Shown here: positions 1-11,779 of the stretch, piece by piece | Numbering within the stretch: the stretch's first letter is position 1 | Layout: each line of letters begins with the position of its first letter | NCBI RefSeq assembly: GCF_016808335.1 | Contig: NC_053148.1 | Coordinates: forward strand, 563,001 to 627,000 | DNA length: 64,000 nt | From: Panicum virgatum | Taxonomy: Eukaryota > Streptophyta > Magnoliopsida > Poales > Poaceae | Direction of reading: 5' to 3' | Program-made: the position numbers and the translations under genes | The notes under the pieces: generated by a model | What the model was told of the DNA's origin: nothing | The model's input: only the letters and a program-made list of their open reading frames with translations | The model's database searches: none

Positions 1-461
1 CAATGCACTTATAAATCCATATGAGAAGAATCAGAAGTTATTTGTTAGTGTTCCACCAGGGCATCAAGAGCGTCCAATTTCATGAGCTTATGCCCATTAA
101 ACATAGAATGTATGCCTTTCTTGGGTTAGATGACCTTTTCAAAGTGGATTTAACTGAGCGCAGGTCCATAATAGCCCAACAGGTGGTGAGAGCATAAGCA
201 AATGCAGATTAACAAAATCTCATCTTTGTTTCAACCACGAATCCTTGCAGTCAACTATCTTTAGGGGATGATAAACAAGGTTCAGACTCTTAAACAGAGA
301 CGAAGATATGTAGGATAAGATAGCATGCTCCATAACACATCCTAACCCAGTACAAAATTCAGTCTCAGAAAATTTCAACCCAAAGGATGATAGAAACACA
401 GCATACAGAAACAGCACTTCAGGACCGTCTCCAGGCATTTTTAGCTAATGACTAGGCAAGC
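1..461. other. 3' flank of the RPL9 gene
   Basis: No coding region or repeat is recognised here. The part nearest 461 is probably the 3' untranslated region of the minus-strand ribosomal protein gene. I could not place its polyadenylation site. Confidence 0.4.
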
Positions 462-1967
462 TCACTGCTCCTCGTTAATGGCACCCTTGTCACTGACGTA
501 GATGCCATCCAAGAACTTTCTGATATCCTTGTTCTTCACATGGCATTTCTGTTGAAAAACAGATAACTTGATTCAGCAGCGTGAAAAATTGGACAGCAAT
601 CAACAGCAGTAGCATGATTTATTATAGAATAACAATCAACAATACTAGTAAATTCACCAAGTGTCCAGACTGTTCTTGTACATATACTTCATGGAGTAGT
701 AACGTGATAAAAAAACATTGTTTACTGGTTCTAAAATACCACATCACGCACAACAGTATTTACCAGCTCACTGAATTTATTGAAAAGGTGATTTGGTATG
801 AGCTTTTCCACCCAAAGGATGCAGCACTAAGATCAGTCCCGGTGAGTCTTTAGGCCATCAGGTGCGCACTACTACCAAACATATGAAGCTTAATATGCTA
901 TATGGTTACAACACTGAACCATAAATTCGGCAACTACAATTGTTCAACACATTTCTGATACTAGCAAATCTCAGAAATGTGGGACTGCAGTTGTAGTTTC
1001 CAGTGAGAGCACTAGTGACATAACTTAAAAATGCGTTTTGTGAATAACTAAATACACATTTCATTATTTCAAAGCCAAAGCAACCAAAGTAAGGCGCTGG
1101 AACGGAACTCTAGCTAGGACCGTGCAACACCTGATTCTTATAATTTTAGCTACACCTACAGCAGTAGTTTCATCACAAAGCAATACAGCAGGAGAGAGCA
1201 CAACTATCATTCATGGTCTATTCCATCAAATCAATCAAAGTACATCTAAGAAAGCACAGAGCACCGCGGCACGAGGAAGATAGAAATGGCATGATCCAAC
1301 CAATAGCTATTCACCTGGTTGATGAGGGCGGCAGATCGAGAGACGAGCTCGATGTCGTTGCCGTCGAGGATGAGCTCATCCTTGACCTTCTCGGACCGCA
1401 AGATGGTCACACCCTCAAGCATGTCCACCTTCCTGACCTGAGGATCGAAGCAAGCAAGCAACCAACCAACCAGTTAGAGCAACACATCACATCCGCCGCA
1501 GGAATAGATCTGGTCCGCCGCAGGAATGAAAAATCTATGAGATCCGCGCGCGCGCGGATAACGAAGGCAGAAAAGGTCGATTCGATGGACTAGCTAGTAA
1601 TTACCTTCTTCTCGCCCAGGAAGTTCCTGATCTCGATGGCGGTGTTGCCGTTGGTGATGGAGGCGTTGATGGGGAAGTGAGCGTAGACGAACCTCATCTT
1701 GTAGCGGTAACCCTTGGTGACGCCGGTGATGAGGTTCTGGACGTGGGAGATGGCGGTGCGGATGGCGGCCATGGTGCGGCGGGTGCCGAACCAGGCGTCG
1801 ACCTTGAGCTTGCGGCCGCCGTCCTGCAGCTGGAAGTCGAGGTTGAGGTGCTTGAAGTTGCGGGTGAGCTTCCCGCGGGGGCCCTCCACCGTCACCACCT
1901 TGGCGGCCACCTTAACCGTGACCTCCTCCGGGATGTCCATGGTCTCCGACGCCAGAATGGTCTTCAT
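462..1967 (-). CDS. RPL9: 60S ribosomal protein L9 (uL6), three coding exons
   Basis: This encodes cytosolic large-subunit ribosomal protein L9 (uL6 family), which binds 28S rRNA near the factor-binding region. Coding exons on the minus strand are 1605-1967 (121 codons), 1315-1437 (41 codons) and 462-548 (28 codons plus TGA). All junctions are in phase 0 with GT donors and AG acceptors, giving 190 residues, the usual length for plant L9. The N-terminus starts [14 protein letters not shown] and contains GPRGKL; exon 2 starts [10 protein letters not shown]; the C-terminus ends DKGAINEEQ. The start was chosen because it gives the family N-terminus. A GAA-rich run (about 1979-2000) lies in the 5' leader just upstream of the ATG. 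Intron 2 (549-1314) shows no other gene. Frame and splice sites look intact, so the gene is probably functional. Confidence 0.96.
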
Positions 1968-2114
1968 CTTGGCCGGCGCTTCTTCTTCTTCTTCTTCTTC
2001 CTCCTCCTCGGCGACGGCGGGGCAGCGACGGCGGGGCAGCGACGGCGGGGCAGCGGCGGCGGAGGCGAGGAGGGTTTGTGCGCTCGAAGGAGCGGCGGCG
2101 CGGAGAGGAGTAGC

Positions 2115-2242
2115 ATTTTATACAACGGCGTAGGGTTTTGTAGTTTGATCGGCCAATCCTCGCCGTCGGATCCATGGCTTATTAGGGTTTGTTTGCCACT
2201 GTAATGGGCCCTTCTTATGGGCCTGAATCCTATGGGTGGGCT
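2115..2242 (-). promoter_or_regulatory. RPL9 core promoter: TATA, telo boxes, site II elements
   Basis: Upstream of the L9 gene, on its strand, there is a TATAAAAT box at 2122-2115. Two AAACCCTA-type telo boxes follow (about 2131-2138 and 2182-2190). Three TGGGCC/TGGGCT site II elements lie at 2205-2210, 2218-2223 and 2237-2242. Telo boxes combined with site II elements are the known signature of plant ribosomal-protein promoters (TCP and telo-box binding factors). The spacing fits the minus-strand gene. Confidence 0.8.
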
Positions 2243-2259
2243 GCTGAGAAACGGCCCCA

Positions 2260-3012
2260 TCAGGATTGGATTGCCACTGTAACTTCCAATAACAAAATAA
2301 TCAAATTTATATATAAAAAGGTATCAACATCTACCATATCAAAATTGTTTCAATTTCAATATTTTAATTATGTGAACGTACACAAAACTAGAGACATTTG
2401 ACTTATTTCTTTTAAACTAAAAGGATTCACTCAGCCTCCCTCTATTTCCATCTTGTCTTGTGAATATATGCACCAAAAGTTACTAGAATTCCTAGGCTCT
2501 AAATCTCGAATGAGGAATTTAATAAAAAAAGAAAGTTATAAAATAAATAAAAAAAAAACTAAAAGACCAAGCTTCAATTTTTTTTCTCGCTTCAACCTTA
2601 TAATATCTTCACACACACGTCCAATTCATCACATCTCTCGTCTGCTTAGAGACTTGATATTTTAGATATTCTGTTATTGCTTACCAAATTCACTTCAATC
2701 TCCGCCTAGCGCATGGGTGTGAGGAAATATTGACATCACATGTAGGAAGGGAATGGCACCACAAGGTGTCGCCAATGTCAATGCCAACATAATACTAGAC
2801 AGATTCTCTCAAGTGGTTTCCTATAGCACCTGATGATGACACCAAGGATGCGTAGAAAGCACATCGGCAAGACCTTGAAGAAGAAAAAATCAACCAAAGA
2901 AGCGTGGTCATTACCGGTCGGCGGGAGATTGGACTAGGATTTCTGCTTGCACTCCCAAAACCACCTCTGCATGCGCAGCCCATTCAGTTGGCGGTCCGCC
3001 TCCGAGGCCAAG
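2260..3012. other. AT-rich intergenic DNA, no gene seen
   Basis: AT-rich up to about 2700, then mixed sequence leading into the SINE target site. No supported gene or repeat boundary was seen. Confidence 0.4.
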
Positions 3013-3029
3013 CCTCCACCATGAGCCGC

Positions 3030-3304
3030 GGACGGGCCAATGGCCTAGTGGCAAGCTCCACGGTGTGGGAGGCAGCCGGCGGGGGGTTCGAACCCCCGCA
3101 CCGCACCTGGCTGCAATTTTCCCGGATTTTCTTCTCGAGGAGCCTCAAGCGCCGGTGGACTACAATGGGACGACGTGTCCGTCACTTTGTACTCAGTAGG
3201 TGTATGTATAGGTTGTAGTTTCTAATTAGATAGGGAGTGTATGTGGTGTGCGGTGTGAGTACAGATACTACAGCTGGTACCTAGATTGAGGCATTCAAAA
3301 AAAA
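3030..3304 (+). mobile_element. tRNA-derived SINE with perfect 17-bp TSD
   Basis: A 275-bp insertion is flanked by identical 17-bp direct repeats, CCTCCACCATGAGCCGC, at 3013-3029 and 3305-3321. The 5' part has RNA polymerase III internal promoter boxes: an A box TGGCCTAGTGG at 3041-3051 and a perfect B box GGTTCGAACCC at 3085-3095. The element ends in eight A residues. tRNA-like head, A tail and long TSD together define a SINE. Its body differs from the Au-like element at 46801. The perfect TSD suggests a fairly recent insertion. Confidence 0.88.
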
Positions 3305-3321
3305 CCTCCACCATGAGCCGC

Positions 3322-4037
3322 AGTTGCCGCCTTCCCCGTCATGCCGGGTCGAGGCCAGATCCGGCCTCACCGGTCTTGTAACCGGCGCCAGCAGGCACGA
3401 CGCCACCGCCTAGGCAGCAAGGTAATGAAGCGAGACAAGGGTGCGTCTGCCATGGCCACTGCGTAATTTTGAAATTATAAAATGTTAAACTTAAGGCAAA
3501 AAGAAAAGAAAACACTTAAAAAAAACAACTTGACTTTTTAGAAAATTGAAATAACCATACTTAATACATACATATCAGCATGTACAAAAAGGTATGTGCT
3601 TTGGGGAGACTATACACATCTACATGACCTTTTTCTTTTGCTTGATATTTATGACTTTTTGTTTGGCAAGACTGTGCGTATGACTTGATGTACAGCGAAT
3701 GAAGCATGGGAAAAGCAAGCTAAAGGTTGATGCATGTCTCGCTGGAAAAATTGAGTAGACACTACTAATAGTGCGAGGTGGCCCTGATCCTGAACCTGTA
3801 GAGTACTCGATACCATTACGGAGCAGGCTAGCTAAACATTACTATATAGGAGTGGGCAAAGCAAATCTTCAGCACATGTTCTTCCACACCAAGCTGTCTA
3901 TGTGTCGAGTCTAATCAGGATATCTAAGATGTTAGATGTTGCTACCGAAGAAGAGGAACGGATGTAGTTGTGCAGAGAACAGTAGCGGGTTCATACTGCA
4001 ATAGAAAGCTCATGGGTTGCCTCTTCCTACATATGTA
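3322..4037. other. Intergenic DNA, no gene seen
   Basis: The flank of the SINE target is moderately GC-rich to about 3460, then AT-rich. No supported gene or element boundary was seen. Confidence 0.4.
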
Positions 4038-5070
4038 TTTTTTTTTGCGACCGTGTCTGAGCACGTTTTTTATTAAGAGGAAAGAAGTTACAGACACAAT
4101 CTTGAAACTGACAAGCTGAGCTTGTCCAACACAAGAGCACAAAGGACTAAAAGAAGAAAAACACTGAAAAAACACACACACAAACAAGAAAACACAACGA
4201 CAACATGAACAGCAGCAGAGCAACACTGAGATGACAAAGGGCATGACCCACAACACCCGCCAAAACCCTACAACTGAGTCTGCAAGCAGAAACAACAACG
4301 TCCAGGGTGCAAAGGTCAACGACTCCACAAAAGTGGCAAAGCATCCACCCGATCAACCAACCACGGCGGCAAAGCATCTGCCCGAAGCAAACTTCATTCA
4401 ACGCGACGGCGGCGGCAAAGCATCCGCCAGTTTATAGACTCTAATCACCAAGCACGACCTGAACAATGCAGATGAAATGAATTGAAGCTAGGCGCAGAAG
4501 CAGAAACTCTCCGAGGAGAGCAGATGGCCGCCGCTAGCAAAGCTTCCAAGACAACGCCTCTAGAAACGAAACAACGTCACAGGTGCCGTCGTCATCCGAC
4601 CAATATGGTCTAGGTTTTCACCCGGAAGACTAGCTGGAGAGGGAGGAAAAGGGCGGAAGGATAATGCCTTTAAGAAGGTAAACAACGCCCGAGGGCGTTG
4701 TCGTCATCGGTCCGCAAGCGGATCCAAGGCTTTCGCCACCACCCGTTTCCAACTCAGAGCCGACGACTGAAAGAGCAAGCTGTAGCGCGACCACCGACCC
4801 GGGCCACACCACGGAGAAAGCAGCGACAGGCATGGCCAACAGCCACCGAGAGCGGCGAGGAACGGAGGCCGGCGGGCGGCCACCGGCCCCAACAAGGCCG
4901 GCAAGGACCGACCAGGCGAGCACCGCAGCCAGGCGAAGCGGCAGCGGACACCCAAGGCGGCGGCGGCGTGGCCAGGGCCCAGCCACCCGAGGCGGTAGCG
5001 GCGACGCGGCCATGGTCCCCCCCCCCCAGGCGGCACGGCCATGGCCCCCTGCAACGCAGGGGCCCAAGGG
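4038..5070 (-). repeat. Possible retroposed repeat, minus strand, with poly-A end
   Basis: A T run at 4038-4046, read on the minus strand, is an A tail on about 1 kb of sequence. That sequence grows very GC-rich above 4690 and includes a C run at about 5017-5026. Long overlapping open frames in the GC-rich part look like base-composition artefacts. I found no TSD and no recognisable protein, so a truncated non-LTR element is only an inference. Confidence 0.3.
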
Positions 5071-5439
5071 CAGATGCAAAATTGTGATGGGGCTGTTGAT
5101 ATGATCATGCCCACAAGTGAAAGAGAAACTTGAAACTTGCCCATGTGCTGGACTAGCGCACAGATCACCTACTCTATACGTAGAGCGAGGCAGGCTCCTG
5201 TGAAACGAACCTTGCTAGCTTCAGTTGCATGCATGCCTCTCAAGATATATATTGGGGCGGTTATCCTTTGATCATCTGTCGCTCTCATATATCCGATCCG
5301 ATCTGATCTGAACATGAACAAGTAACAAGATCGAGCCTGTGTGCCGGCACGTCTACTGTAGCCCTTGCACGTTTCCATGTCTGAAGAAACCGTACGTCAG
5401 GATGTTTGCTGTCATGAATAATTGAACTGCCGTTAAAGT

Positions 5440-5499
5440 GAAGTTGCTTTCAGAACACAAATCAAATTAGAAGTTGCTTTCAGAACACAAATCAAATTA
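5440..5499. repeat. Exact 30-bp tandem duplication
   Basis: Two identical adjacent 30-bp units, 5440-5469 and 5470-5499, each starting GAAGTTGCTTTCAGAACAC. This looks like a recent local duplication. Confidence 0.9.
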
Positions 5500-5624
5500 A
5501 GGCACTGCTACTTGCTTAATCAGATTGATGAGTAATCAAATTATTACTCCAGCAACAATGCAATCAGCAGGGATCATTTATATATGTTATGTATCAATAA
5601 TGATACTCCAGTTGACAGTACAGA

Positions 5625-5739
5625 TGCTCTAGTATGTTGCGTGAGTGCTAGCCGCTCCACGTTGGTGTAAGAAATTCTGGCTTTTATCATCTTCTTAATA
5701 CAATGAAACGCAGTTCTCCTACGTTTTCGAGAAAAAAAT
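5625..5739 (+). mobile_element. Short 5'-truncated LINE-type insertion with 9-bp TSD
   Basis: A 115-bp segment ends in an A run after CGTTTTCGAG. It is bounded by the direct repeat CAGTACAGA at 5616-5624 and 5740-5748. The TTAATACAATGAAACGCAG and CTCCTACGTTTTCGAG motifs resemble the 3' ends of common grass non-LTR elements. The short length and flanking duplication fit target-primed insertion of a severely truncated copy. Confidence 0.6.
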
Positions 5740-5748
5740 CAGTACAGA

Positions 5749-6067
5749 GCGAGCGATTTAAGCATGGACCGAAGACGTCGTTTCGGCTGACTCCTCACCC
5801 TTTTTCTTTTCCGGCAATCGCAGCTAAAGAGAGTACGGTTGTAGCATCAGATCCATGATGCATGGTGTCTCAGTCGATCGCTCGCTGGCTCGCCCTTTCA
5901 ATTCCTTCCATGCCAATTTGCCAACAACCCAACTGAGTGACAGCAAAACAGCAGGTGCATGTGTTGTGGCTTGTGGCCACTGACTGACGATTGAATTGAT
6001 TCTCTCATGCACTAGCCGCCCAGGGAAAGCCGCAATGCCCCATGCCGCCCATGCCCTCAATTGGTTT

Positions 6068-6122
<55 letters not shown>

Positions 6123-7120
6123 CATCCATGTATCAGGTTACTCGATCACTCACAAAATAAAAGTGCTAGCCACTCCTGGATATATCCAAGGTCACTCATA
6201 CACTAGCTAGCTTGCTTAGGGGACGGAGCTCTCCTCTCCTTTTCCTCCCATTCTTTTCTCACCTATCCTCATCTGAATCTTAGCTCCCTGAGATTGACGA
6301 TTCCCTCTTGATGAGAGTCTTGCCTTATTACCTGACACAGAAAAGCTTCTAATTTAATGTTTCGCCGACACCGTGACGCTGCAACAAGGGATCGAATAAA
6401 CGCTTTCTGGTAAATGTTACTACTAGTTTAGGTTTTTAAATTTCGGTTCCCGGAGATTATTCCGGCTCCACGAACACAAGAGAAGAGAAATTCTATGCTT
6501 ATATTCTCTCACAACTTTAACTGCTTCTTATATGCCTCAAGTACAGATGCTTCTGCATGTCTACACTGCACTGATGAGAAGCAGATGATCAAGCAGAGAT
6601 AGTGAAAGAGGAATATGTGTTTATATATATGTTGCCTGCTGGGTACTACACTGTTACTAGCTAGCAGTACATGGTTGAGATAGATGGATGATAAAAAGAA
6701 AAGGGATCGATATGATACATTTCAAACCATGCATCTCAAACAGTGACAAGTAAAGGCCTTTGAGAAAGAAAGAAAGAATGAGGGGTGGCCACATCTGTGT
6801 TCCTGGCAATGCAATCCCAATGGCGACTGCATCATTGCCCACACACAAAAAGATGCAAAAGACGGGCCACAGTTCCCGTGCACTAACCGGCTAAGGTAGC
6901 TACAGATAGGTTTCTGTACCCAATCTCGCCCATCTTTTTCGTCAGAGGAAAAAGGCGTACCTGAAACGATTCTCCCTTAACTCTCCTCTCGCCCGAGCTG
7001 AGCGTTTCCGATCCAACACTGCGTTCGTCTCTCGCCAGGCCAAGAAGACCCCAAGAATTCCCTCACAAAAAAAGAAGACCCCAAGAGCTAGGGCCGCCGA
7101 ATCGCCTGGTCGGGCCAAGA
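5749..7120. other. Intergenic DNA upstream of the WAT1-related gene
   Basis: No gene is seen apart from the (TC)n microsatellite listed separately. The distal part holds AT-rich and pyrimidine-rich blocks that may contain regulatory sequence for the gene at 7233. Confidence 0.4.
6071..6118. repeat. (TC)24 microsatellite
   Basis: An uninterrupted TC dinucleotide repeat of about 48 bp. An apparent arginine/glutamate-repeat open frame on the minus strand here is an artefact of the repeat. Confidence 0.95.
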
Positions 7121-7126
7121 CGACAC

Positions 7127-7134
7127 TATAAAAA
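7127..7134 (+). promoter_or_regulatory. TATA box of the WAT1-related gene
   Basis: TATAAAAA lies 99 bp upstream of the ATG at 7233, a fitting distance for a leader of about 70 nt. Confidence 0.7.
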
Positions 7135-7232
7135 TCTGCCTCCAGCACCTGGGATCCTTGTCTGAAGCAAGCAGGCTAGGTACTGGTAGGTAGGTAGCTG
7201 CACATAGATACGTATACCGGCCGGCCGGGGCC

Positions 7233-8669
7233 ATGGGGACGATGATGGGGGCGTGCCTCGGCGGCGGCCTGCCGGTGGCCGTGATGCTCTGCCTCAACGT
7301 GGTGGCGGCGGTCATGGTGTCGCTCGTTAAGGTGGCCATGGACGGCGGCATGAACCCGCTTGTGATCGTCACGCTGCAGCAGCTCACGGCCTCCGTCTTC
7401 CTCGCACCAATAGCCTTCTTCAAAGAGAGGTTGCTAGCTGTTTCTCTTTCCCTCCGCCGATCCATTTCCTTAATTTCCTTTTCAAGAAAAGCAAGTGATG
7501 ATACATTGTACCTATTTTCTGAATTTCAGGAAGTCGAGGCCAAAGCTGACGCTGGAGATCTTCGCCTACATCTTCGTCAGTGCGGCGCTCGGGTACCAAT
7601 AATTAATTGAAACAACGACGGCCATGGAAAACACACACTGATAAATGATAATTGATGAACTTGCGTGCAGGGCAGCTCTGCGGCAGTACATGATCTTCGT
7701 CGCCCTGCGCTACACCACCGCCACCTTCGTCACCGCCTTCTCTAACATCGCCCCCGTCCTCACCTTCCTCCTCGCCGTCGCAACACGGTATCCAAGTTTC
7801 TTTCTTTCAGTTCCTGCACCGGCCTGCACGCAAGATTGACAATCGAGAGCTCGCAGCTCAGAAGCACTGAACCTCAAGTCCAAGACGGGCATGGCGAAGC
7901 TCCTGGGCACGCTGGTCTCCCTGGGCGGCGCCATGGTGCTCACCCTCTACAAGGGCGTCGCCCTCACCCACGCAGCGGCTTCGCAGCAACAGCCCCTCCA
8001 TTCTCAGCGGCCGCCGCCCGGCAGCCGCGGCAAGTGGACGCTGGGCACGGTGGCCATCCTGGGCAACTGCGTCTGCCTCTCCTGCTGGTTCCTGCTCCAC
8101 GGCCGCCTCTCCAGGAAGTACCCGCACGTCTACTCGTGCAACGCGCTCATGTCCATGCTCAGCTTCCTCCAGGTCGCCGTCGTCGGCCTCTGCACCCAGC
8201 GGAGCATCTCGCCATGGCTCATCACCAGCAAGTTCCAGATCCTCACCGTCCTATACGCTGTAAGACTGCTTCTTGTTTCAGTAGTCTCTCGTCATCAGTG
8301 CGCGTGCCTGACGCGATGCCCGCTGAGCCCCTGACCGGCCACTCACTCTGATCTCAAGTCGTCTGAACTTGTTGTCAGGGCATCGCCGGGTGCGGCGTGT
8401 CGTTCGTGCTGGTGACATGGTGCATCGAGAAGAGGGGGGCCGTGTTCGTGGCCGCCTTCATCCCCGTCGTGCAGATCATCGTCTCCGTCATCGACTTCTC
8501 CATCCTGCACGAGCAGCTCAACCTCGGCAGCGTGCTGGGATCAGTTCTTGTGATCGGCGGCCTGTACCTTCTGCTCTGGGGCAAGAGGCAGGAGGCCCTC
8601 CACTGCCCTCCAAAGGTTGCCGAGGACGCTGACAAAGAGCAGCAGCAGCAGCAGGCGGTGCACACCTGA
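7233..8669 (+). CDS. WAT1-related protein (nodulin MtN21/EamA transporter), five exons
   Basis: A multi-spanning membrane transporter of the plant drug/metabolite exporter family, whose best-known member WAT1 moves auxin across the tonoplast. The substrate here is unknown. Exons are 7233-7429, 7530-7592, 7671-7787, 7857-8259 and 8379-8669; all introns are GT-AG. The sum is 1071 nt, encoding 356 residues, normal for the family. Two EamA repeats are visible. The first half has LQQLTASVFLAPIAFF and the family block TATFVTAFSNIAPVLTFLLA. The second half has GGAMVLTLYKG followed by further hydrophobic spans, including VFVAAFIPVVQIIVSVIDF and a glycine-rich last helix. About ten membrane segments fit the hydrophobic pattern. 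The tail is hydrophilic with a CAG-encoded glutamine run. The third splice acceptor (7856/7857) was chosen because it restores SEALNL, the family's usual sequence there. No disruption was seen. Confidence 0.92.
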
Positions 8670-8811
8670 AGATCGACACCATCCACTGCTGACTGTTGGG
8701 CGCCGTTGGCTTGTAGTAACAGTTGCAGCAATAAGATCTCCCTCGCTCCTTTTTCTCTTTTGGTGTGTCAGGAAGGACAGGAGGGGCAATGATGTTCTTC
8801 TCAGATCTGTC

Positions 8812-9188
8812 TGGTGCCGGCAAGCAGAGTGTTTAGATTCTAATCCAAACCAAACAGTAGGATGATATCTTAAAATCGTTCTGATATATAGCAAGCAACA
8901 TCGATCATACACGGCTGGACTCACTATCAGCCATTTTGTAGTCACTGCTCTTGAGAAATACAGAGTACTACTGCTGGAGAGTAGATTTTTCTGCACTACG
9001 CATATATATAGGCATCTGCTCACCTTCCCTTATAAATATTAATACTAGTGCATTAGTAGTACATGTGATTTTTACCATAAAAATCCAACAAATGTGCAGA
9101 AAAGGCTATTTGTGCTGTGCAACAGTTCGTTCTTGGGGGAAGAGAGTTATTTTCTTGGAATAGACATAAACCGCAATGAAAAAAAAGG
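8812..9188. repeat. Local duplication, copy 1
   Basis: Sequence starting CTGGTGCCGGCAAGCAG and running to about 8935 recurs with few differences at 9731-9855. The AACCGCAATGAAAAAA block at 9168-9184 matches the end of copy 2. Copy 1 therefore has about 230 bp that copy 2 lacks. It begins just past the WAT1-related stop codon and may include its 3' untranslated region. Confidence 0.75.
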
Positions 9189-9547
9189 TTAATTAAAATT
9201 TCGGCAAGTATGTGTATACAGAGAGTGTGTGTGCGCGCGAGACTATTCGGAGCCCAGGCTTCCAATAAGAATCGGAAGCCCCAGCCAGGCAACCAACACC
9301 CCCCCCCCTCCCCGCGCAACGGGGACCATCTCAACCAGCAAGGCTCCAATCCCCACATCTTCCACTTGCCATCGGACTTGATAAATGCATGTAAACTCAC
9401 CTTTTTTTAGTTTTTTCGCTATAATTCTCCGCTCGAATATCCAACTCACAAATGGTATTCACCATAAGATTCGTGATATTTTTATGCACAATTTGAGATC
9501 CATTGTGAATATATTTTCTATTTTTTTAAATTCAAAATTTATGCAAG

Positions 9548-9715
9548 TATAGAAATATAGGGACTAGAACATAGAAAATGTTTCGAGCATAGAAATATAA
9601 AGGTACGAGCATAGAAACATAGCGATACAAGCATAGAGTATGTTTGAGCATAGAAATATAAGAGCATATGTATTGAAAGATACGGACATGAGCATAGAAA
9701 TATCGGGATACAAGC
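9548..9715. repeat. Degenerate minisatellite, AGCATAGAAATAT-type unit
   Basis: Roughly eight imperfect copies of a 13-25-bp unit built on GAGCATAGAAATAT. The open frames across it on the minus strand reflect the repeat. Confidence 0.7.
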
Positions 9716-9730
9716 AATAATCAGATTAGG

Positions 9731-9870
9731 CTGGTGCCGGTAAGCAGAGTGTTTATATTCTAATCCAAACAAAACAGTAGGATGATATCTTGAAATCGTT
9801 CTGATATATAGCAAGCAACATCGATCATAGACGGTTGGACTCACTATCAGACATTAACCGCAATGAAAAA
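9731..9870. repeat. Local duplication, copy 2
   Basis: The second copy of the segment at 8812. It runs straight from the CACTATCAG block to AACCGCAATGAAAAAA, without the middle part of copy 1. The following CGGCA-GTGTGTGT stretches are also similar (9201 and 9932), so the duplicated unit is about 0.9 kb in all. Confidence 0.75.
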
Positions 9871-10676
9871 AAGATAAGAATCAACAGTTACACAGCAAAT
9901 TTGTGGGGGTACTATGATTAATCAAAAATTCGGCAGGTGAGTGTGTGTATATACATATATATACACATACATGTGTGTGTACAGAGAGAGAGAGAGTGGC
10001 TGCATTTAAACTGAAGACGCACAAGTAACAAAGGGTCTATTTGGCAAGGGTGTGCTCCTCCAGAAATGGCTCCGCTACTCTGATGTAGCGGTTTCTCTGA
10101 AAATATTTGGCAAAACACCTTTGTCCTGTTTTTCATGAATGAATTGAAGAGGTCATATATCCAATATGCTCTTAGCTATTTGACATGTTTGTGCATCTAA
10201 ATTTTATATTTGCACTCAGTTTACAATTTTAATTAATGTAAAAATAAAAAAAAATCAAAATATTGGTTAACTAATAATCATTGTCTTGTTATACTAGTAT
10301 AGAGTAGTTTTTACAAAAAGAGTCAATGCTCACATAAATCATATAACCACGGATACATGCTTATGACGATTTTGAAAAAAAGATTGATCGTACAAGTTCA
10401 TCATGGAAATTCATTGCTAGATTGTTAGATTCTGAACTTTATGTATCTCCTGCATTTTTAGAATGAAGATTTCTTGTATATCTAGCCGGTATATTGGGCA
10501 CGATCCCAATCATATTTGCAAAAATCTTTATGTGAGGCTGCACTCAGCCATCCGATTAGATACAGCTATACGATGATTGATACATTAGCTATCCATCCGC
10601 TCGCATCTTATTATGAAAAAAGAAGAGAAAAAAAATCCTCATATGGGCGAGCGTGCGAGATGAGATCCCCTTCATC
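9871..10676. other. AT-rich intergenic DNA
   Basis: Only short dinucleotide runs (TATA, GTGT and GAGA around 9945-9995) and AT-rich sequence were seen. Confidence 0.4.
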
Positions 10677-11689
10677 AATCTCCAAGCCTTGCTCCAGAGC
10701 AGCAGAGTAGAGTAGGCAGCAAGCGCGAACTAGCCAGTGCTGCCGCTAGTGCCAATGCTGCTGGATCGTGTGGCCGTGGAATGTGGCGGCTGTGCAGTGT
10801 TGGAGGGGGGGGGGGGGGGGGGGGGGGGGGCAAAAAGCGAGGCGCATCCAGGTAGCTGCTGGAGCGGAGCGGTGGGTGCTTCTCCACGCGGCGCGGCACG
10901 GCACAGCGCCACCTTCCTCCGCCGCCCGCCTGGAGAGGAGATCGCCTAGATGGATGGACCTGGCAGGTGGGCCCATTGGGCTTTGATGGGTTGGCTACCC
11001 TGTGCCAGGCCTGGCCCAGGCCACTACCAGTAGGGTCCTAAGAAGCCTTGAAATACTCCCGCCCCCTCCCGCTGGAGCAACGGTCGCAACGAAGCCAAGA
11101 AGCAGCAGCAGCGCCAAGAAGCCAAGAAATTTGAATCGCTCGCCACCGCCGGCCAGCCATCTGCCGCCCAGACCGTGATGGGGCCCTTCCCTGACGGGCT
11201 CACCGCGCCGCTGTGCAGTCGCCCGTACCTCCACACGAACGAGGGCAGGCGGGCCGTCTCCCTGCCCCCGTGTGCCCGCGTCACCCGGATTGCGTCTTGG
11301 GCCGCGCACCGCCTCATGCGCTACATCACCGCCAACGCACGATACGTCCCGCTGTCACCCAGCCGCCGCCCCACCACGAGCGATCATGGCGCAACGCACC
11401 AGGATGCCTTCATGGAGAGGGGGAGCGAGACGGGGACGGGGATGACCAAGACGTCCTCCTGTGGCTCGGGAGGTGGCCTTCCGGCCACACCAATGCTGGG
11501 GACCATCTGCACTACTACGACCAGACCTGTAACATCCATCGGGGATTGAGGTCATCCCTTCTTCTTGGAAGTCCTGTATTGGGAATCGAGGTGGCCCTAA
11601 TACTCACTATGCAGAGACCTACATCTAACACACACCAACTCACTCTAAAGTCAGTTGGCTTTTTTTAAAAAAAAATTCTAGCTTATTAG
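10677..11689. other. GC-rich region without a recognised gene
   Basis: GC-rich sequence holds several overlapping open frames on both strands. One plus-strand frame (11175-11549, extendable upstream to about 11085) lacks any family motif I know. It could be an unrecognised or degenerate gene fragment or simply compositional. The far end (11529-11689) leads into the Copia LTR. Confidence 0.3.
10805..10830. repeat. Homopolymer of 26 G
   Basis: An uninterrupted run of 26 guanines, the longest of several G/C homopolymers in the window. Its true length may be uncertain in the assembly. Confidence 0.85.
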
Positions 11690-11779
11690 TGTATAAGATA
11701 CTTTCGACGGCAGAGCCGCTTTCTCGCTTCCGAGTGGCAGAGCCCACCAACAGATGAAGTTGTCTTCCGGGAGGCAGAG

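Noticed and set aside
1677..2204. Plus-strand frames of 139-175 codons over the RPL9 first exon
   Set aside because: Antisense shadows of the RPL9 coding exon and its repeat-rich leader.
3041..3095. Possible functional tRNA gene (A and B boxes)
   Set aside because: There is no cloverleaf with paired acceptor stem, and the unit has an A tail and 17-bp TSD, so it is a SINE head.
5824..6129. 101-codon minus-strand frame with an arginine/glutamate repeat
   Set aside because: Produced by the (TC)n microsatellite; no other support.
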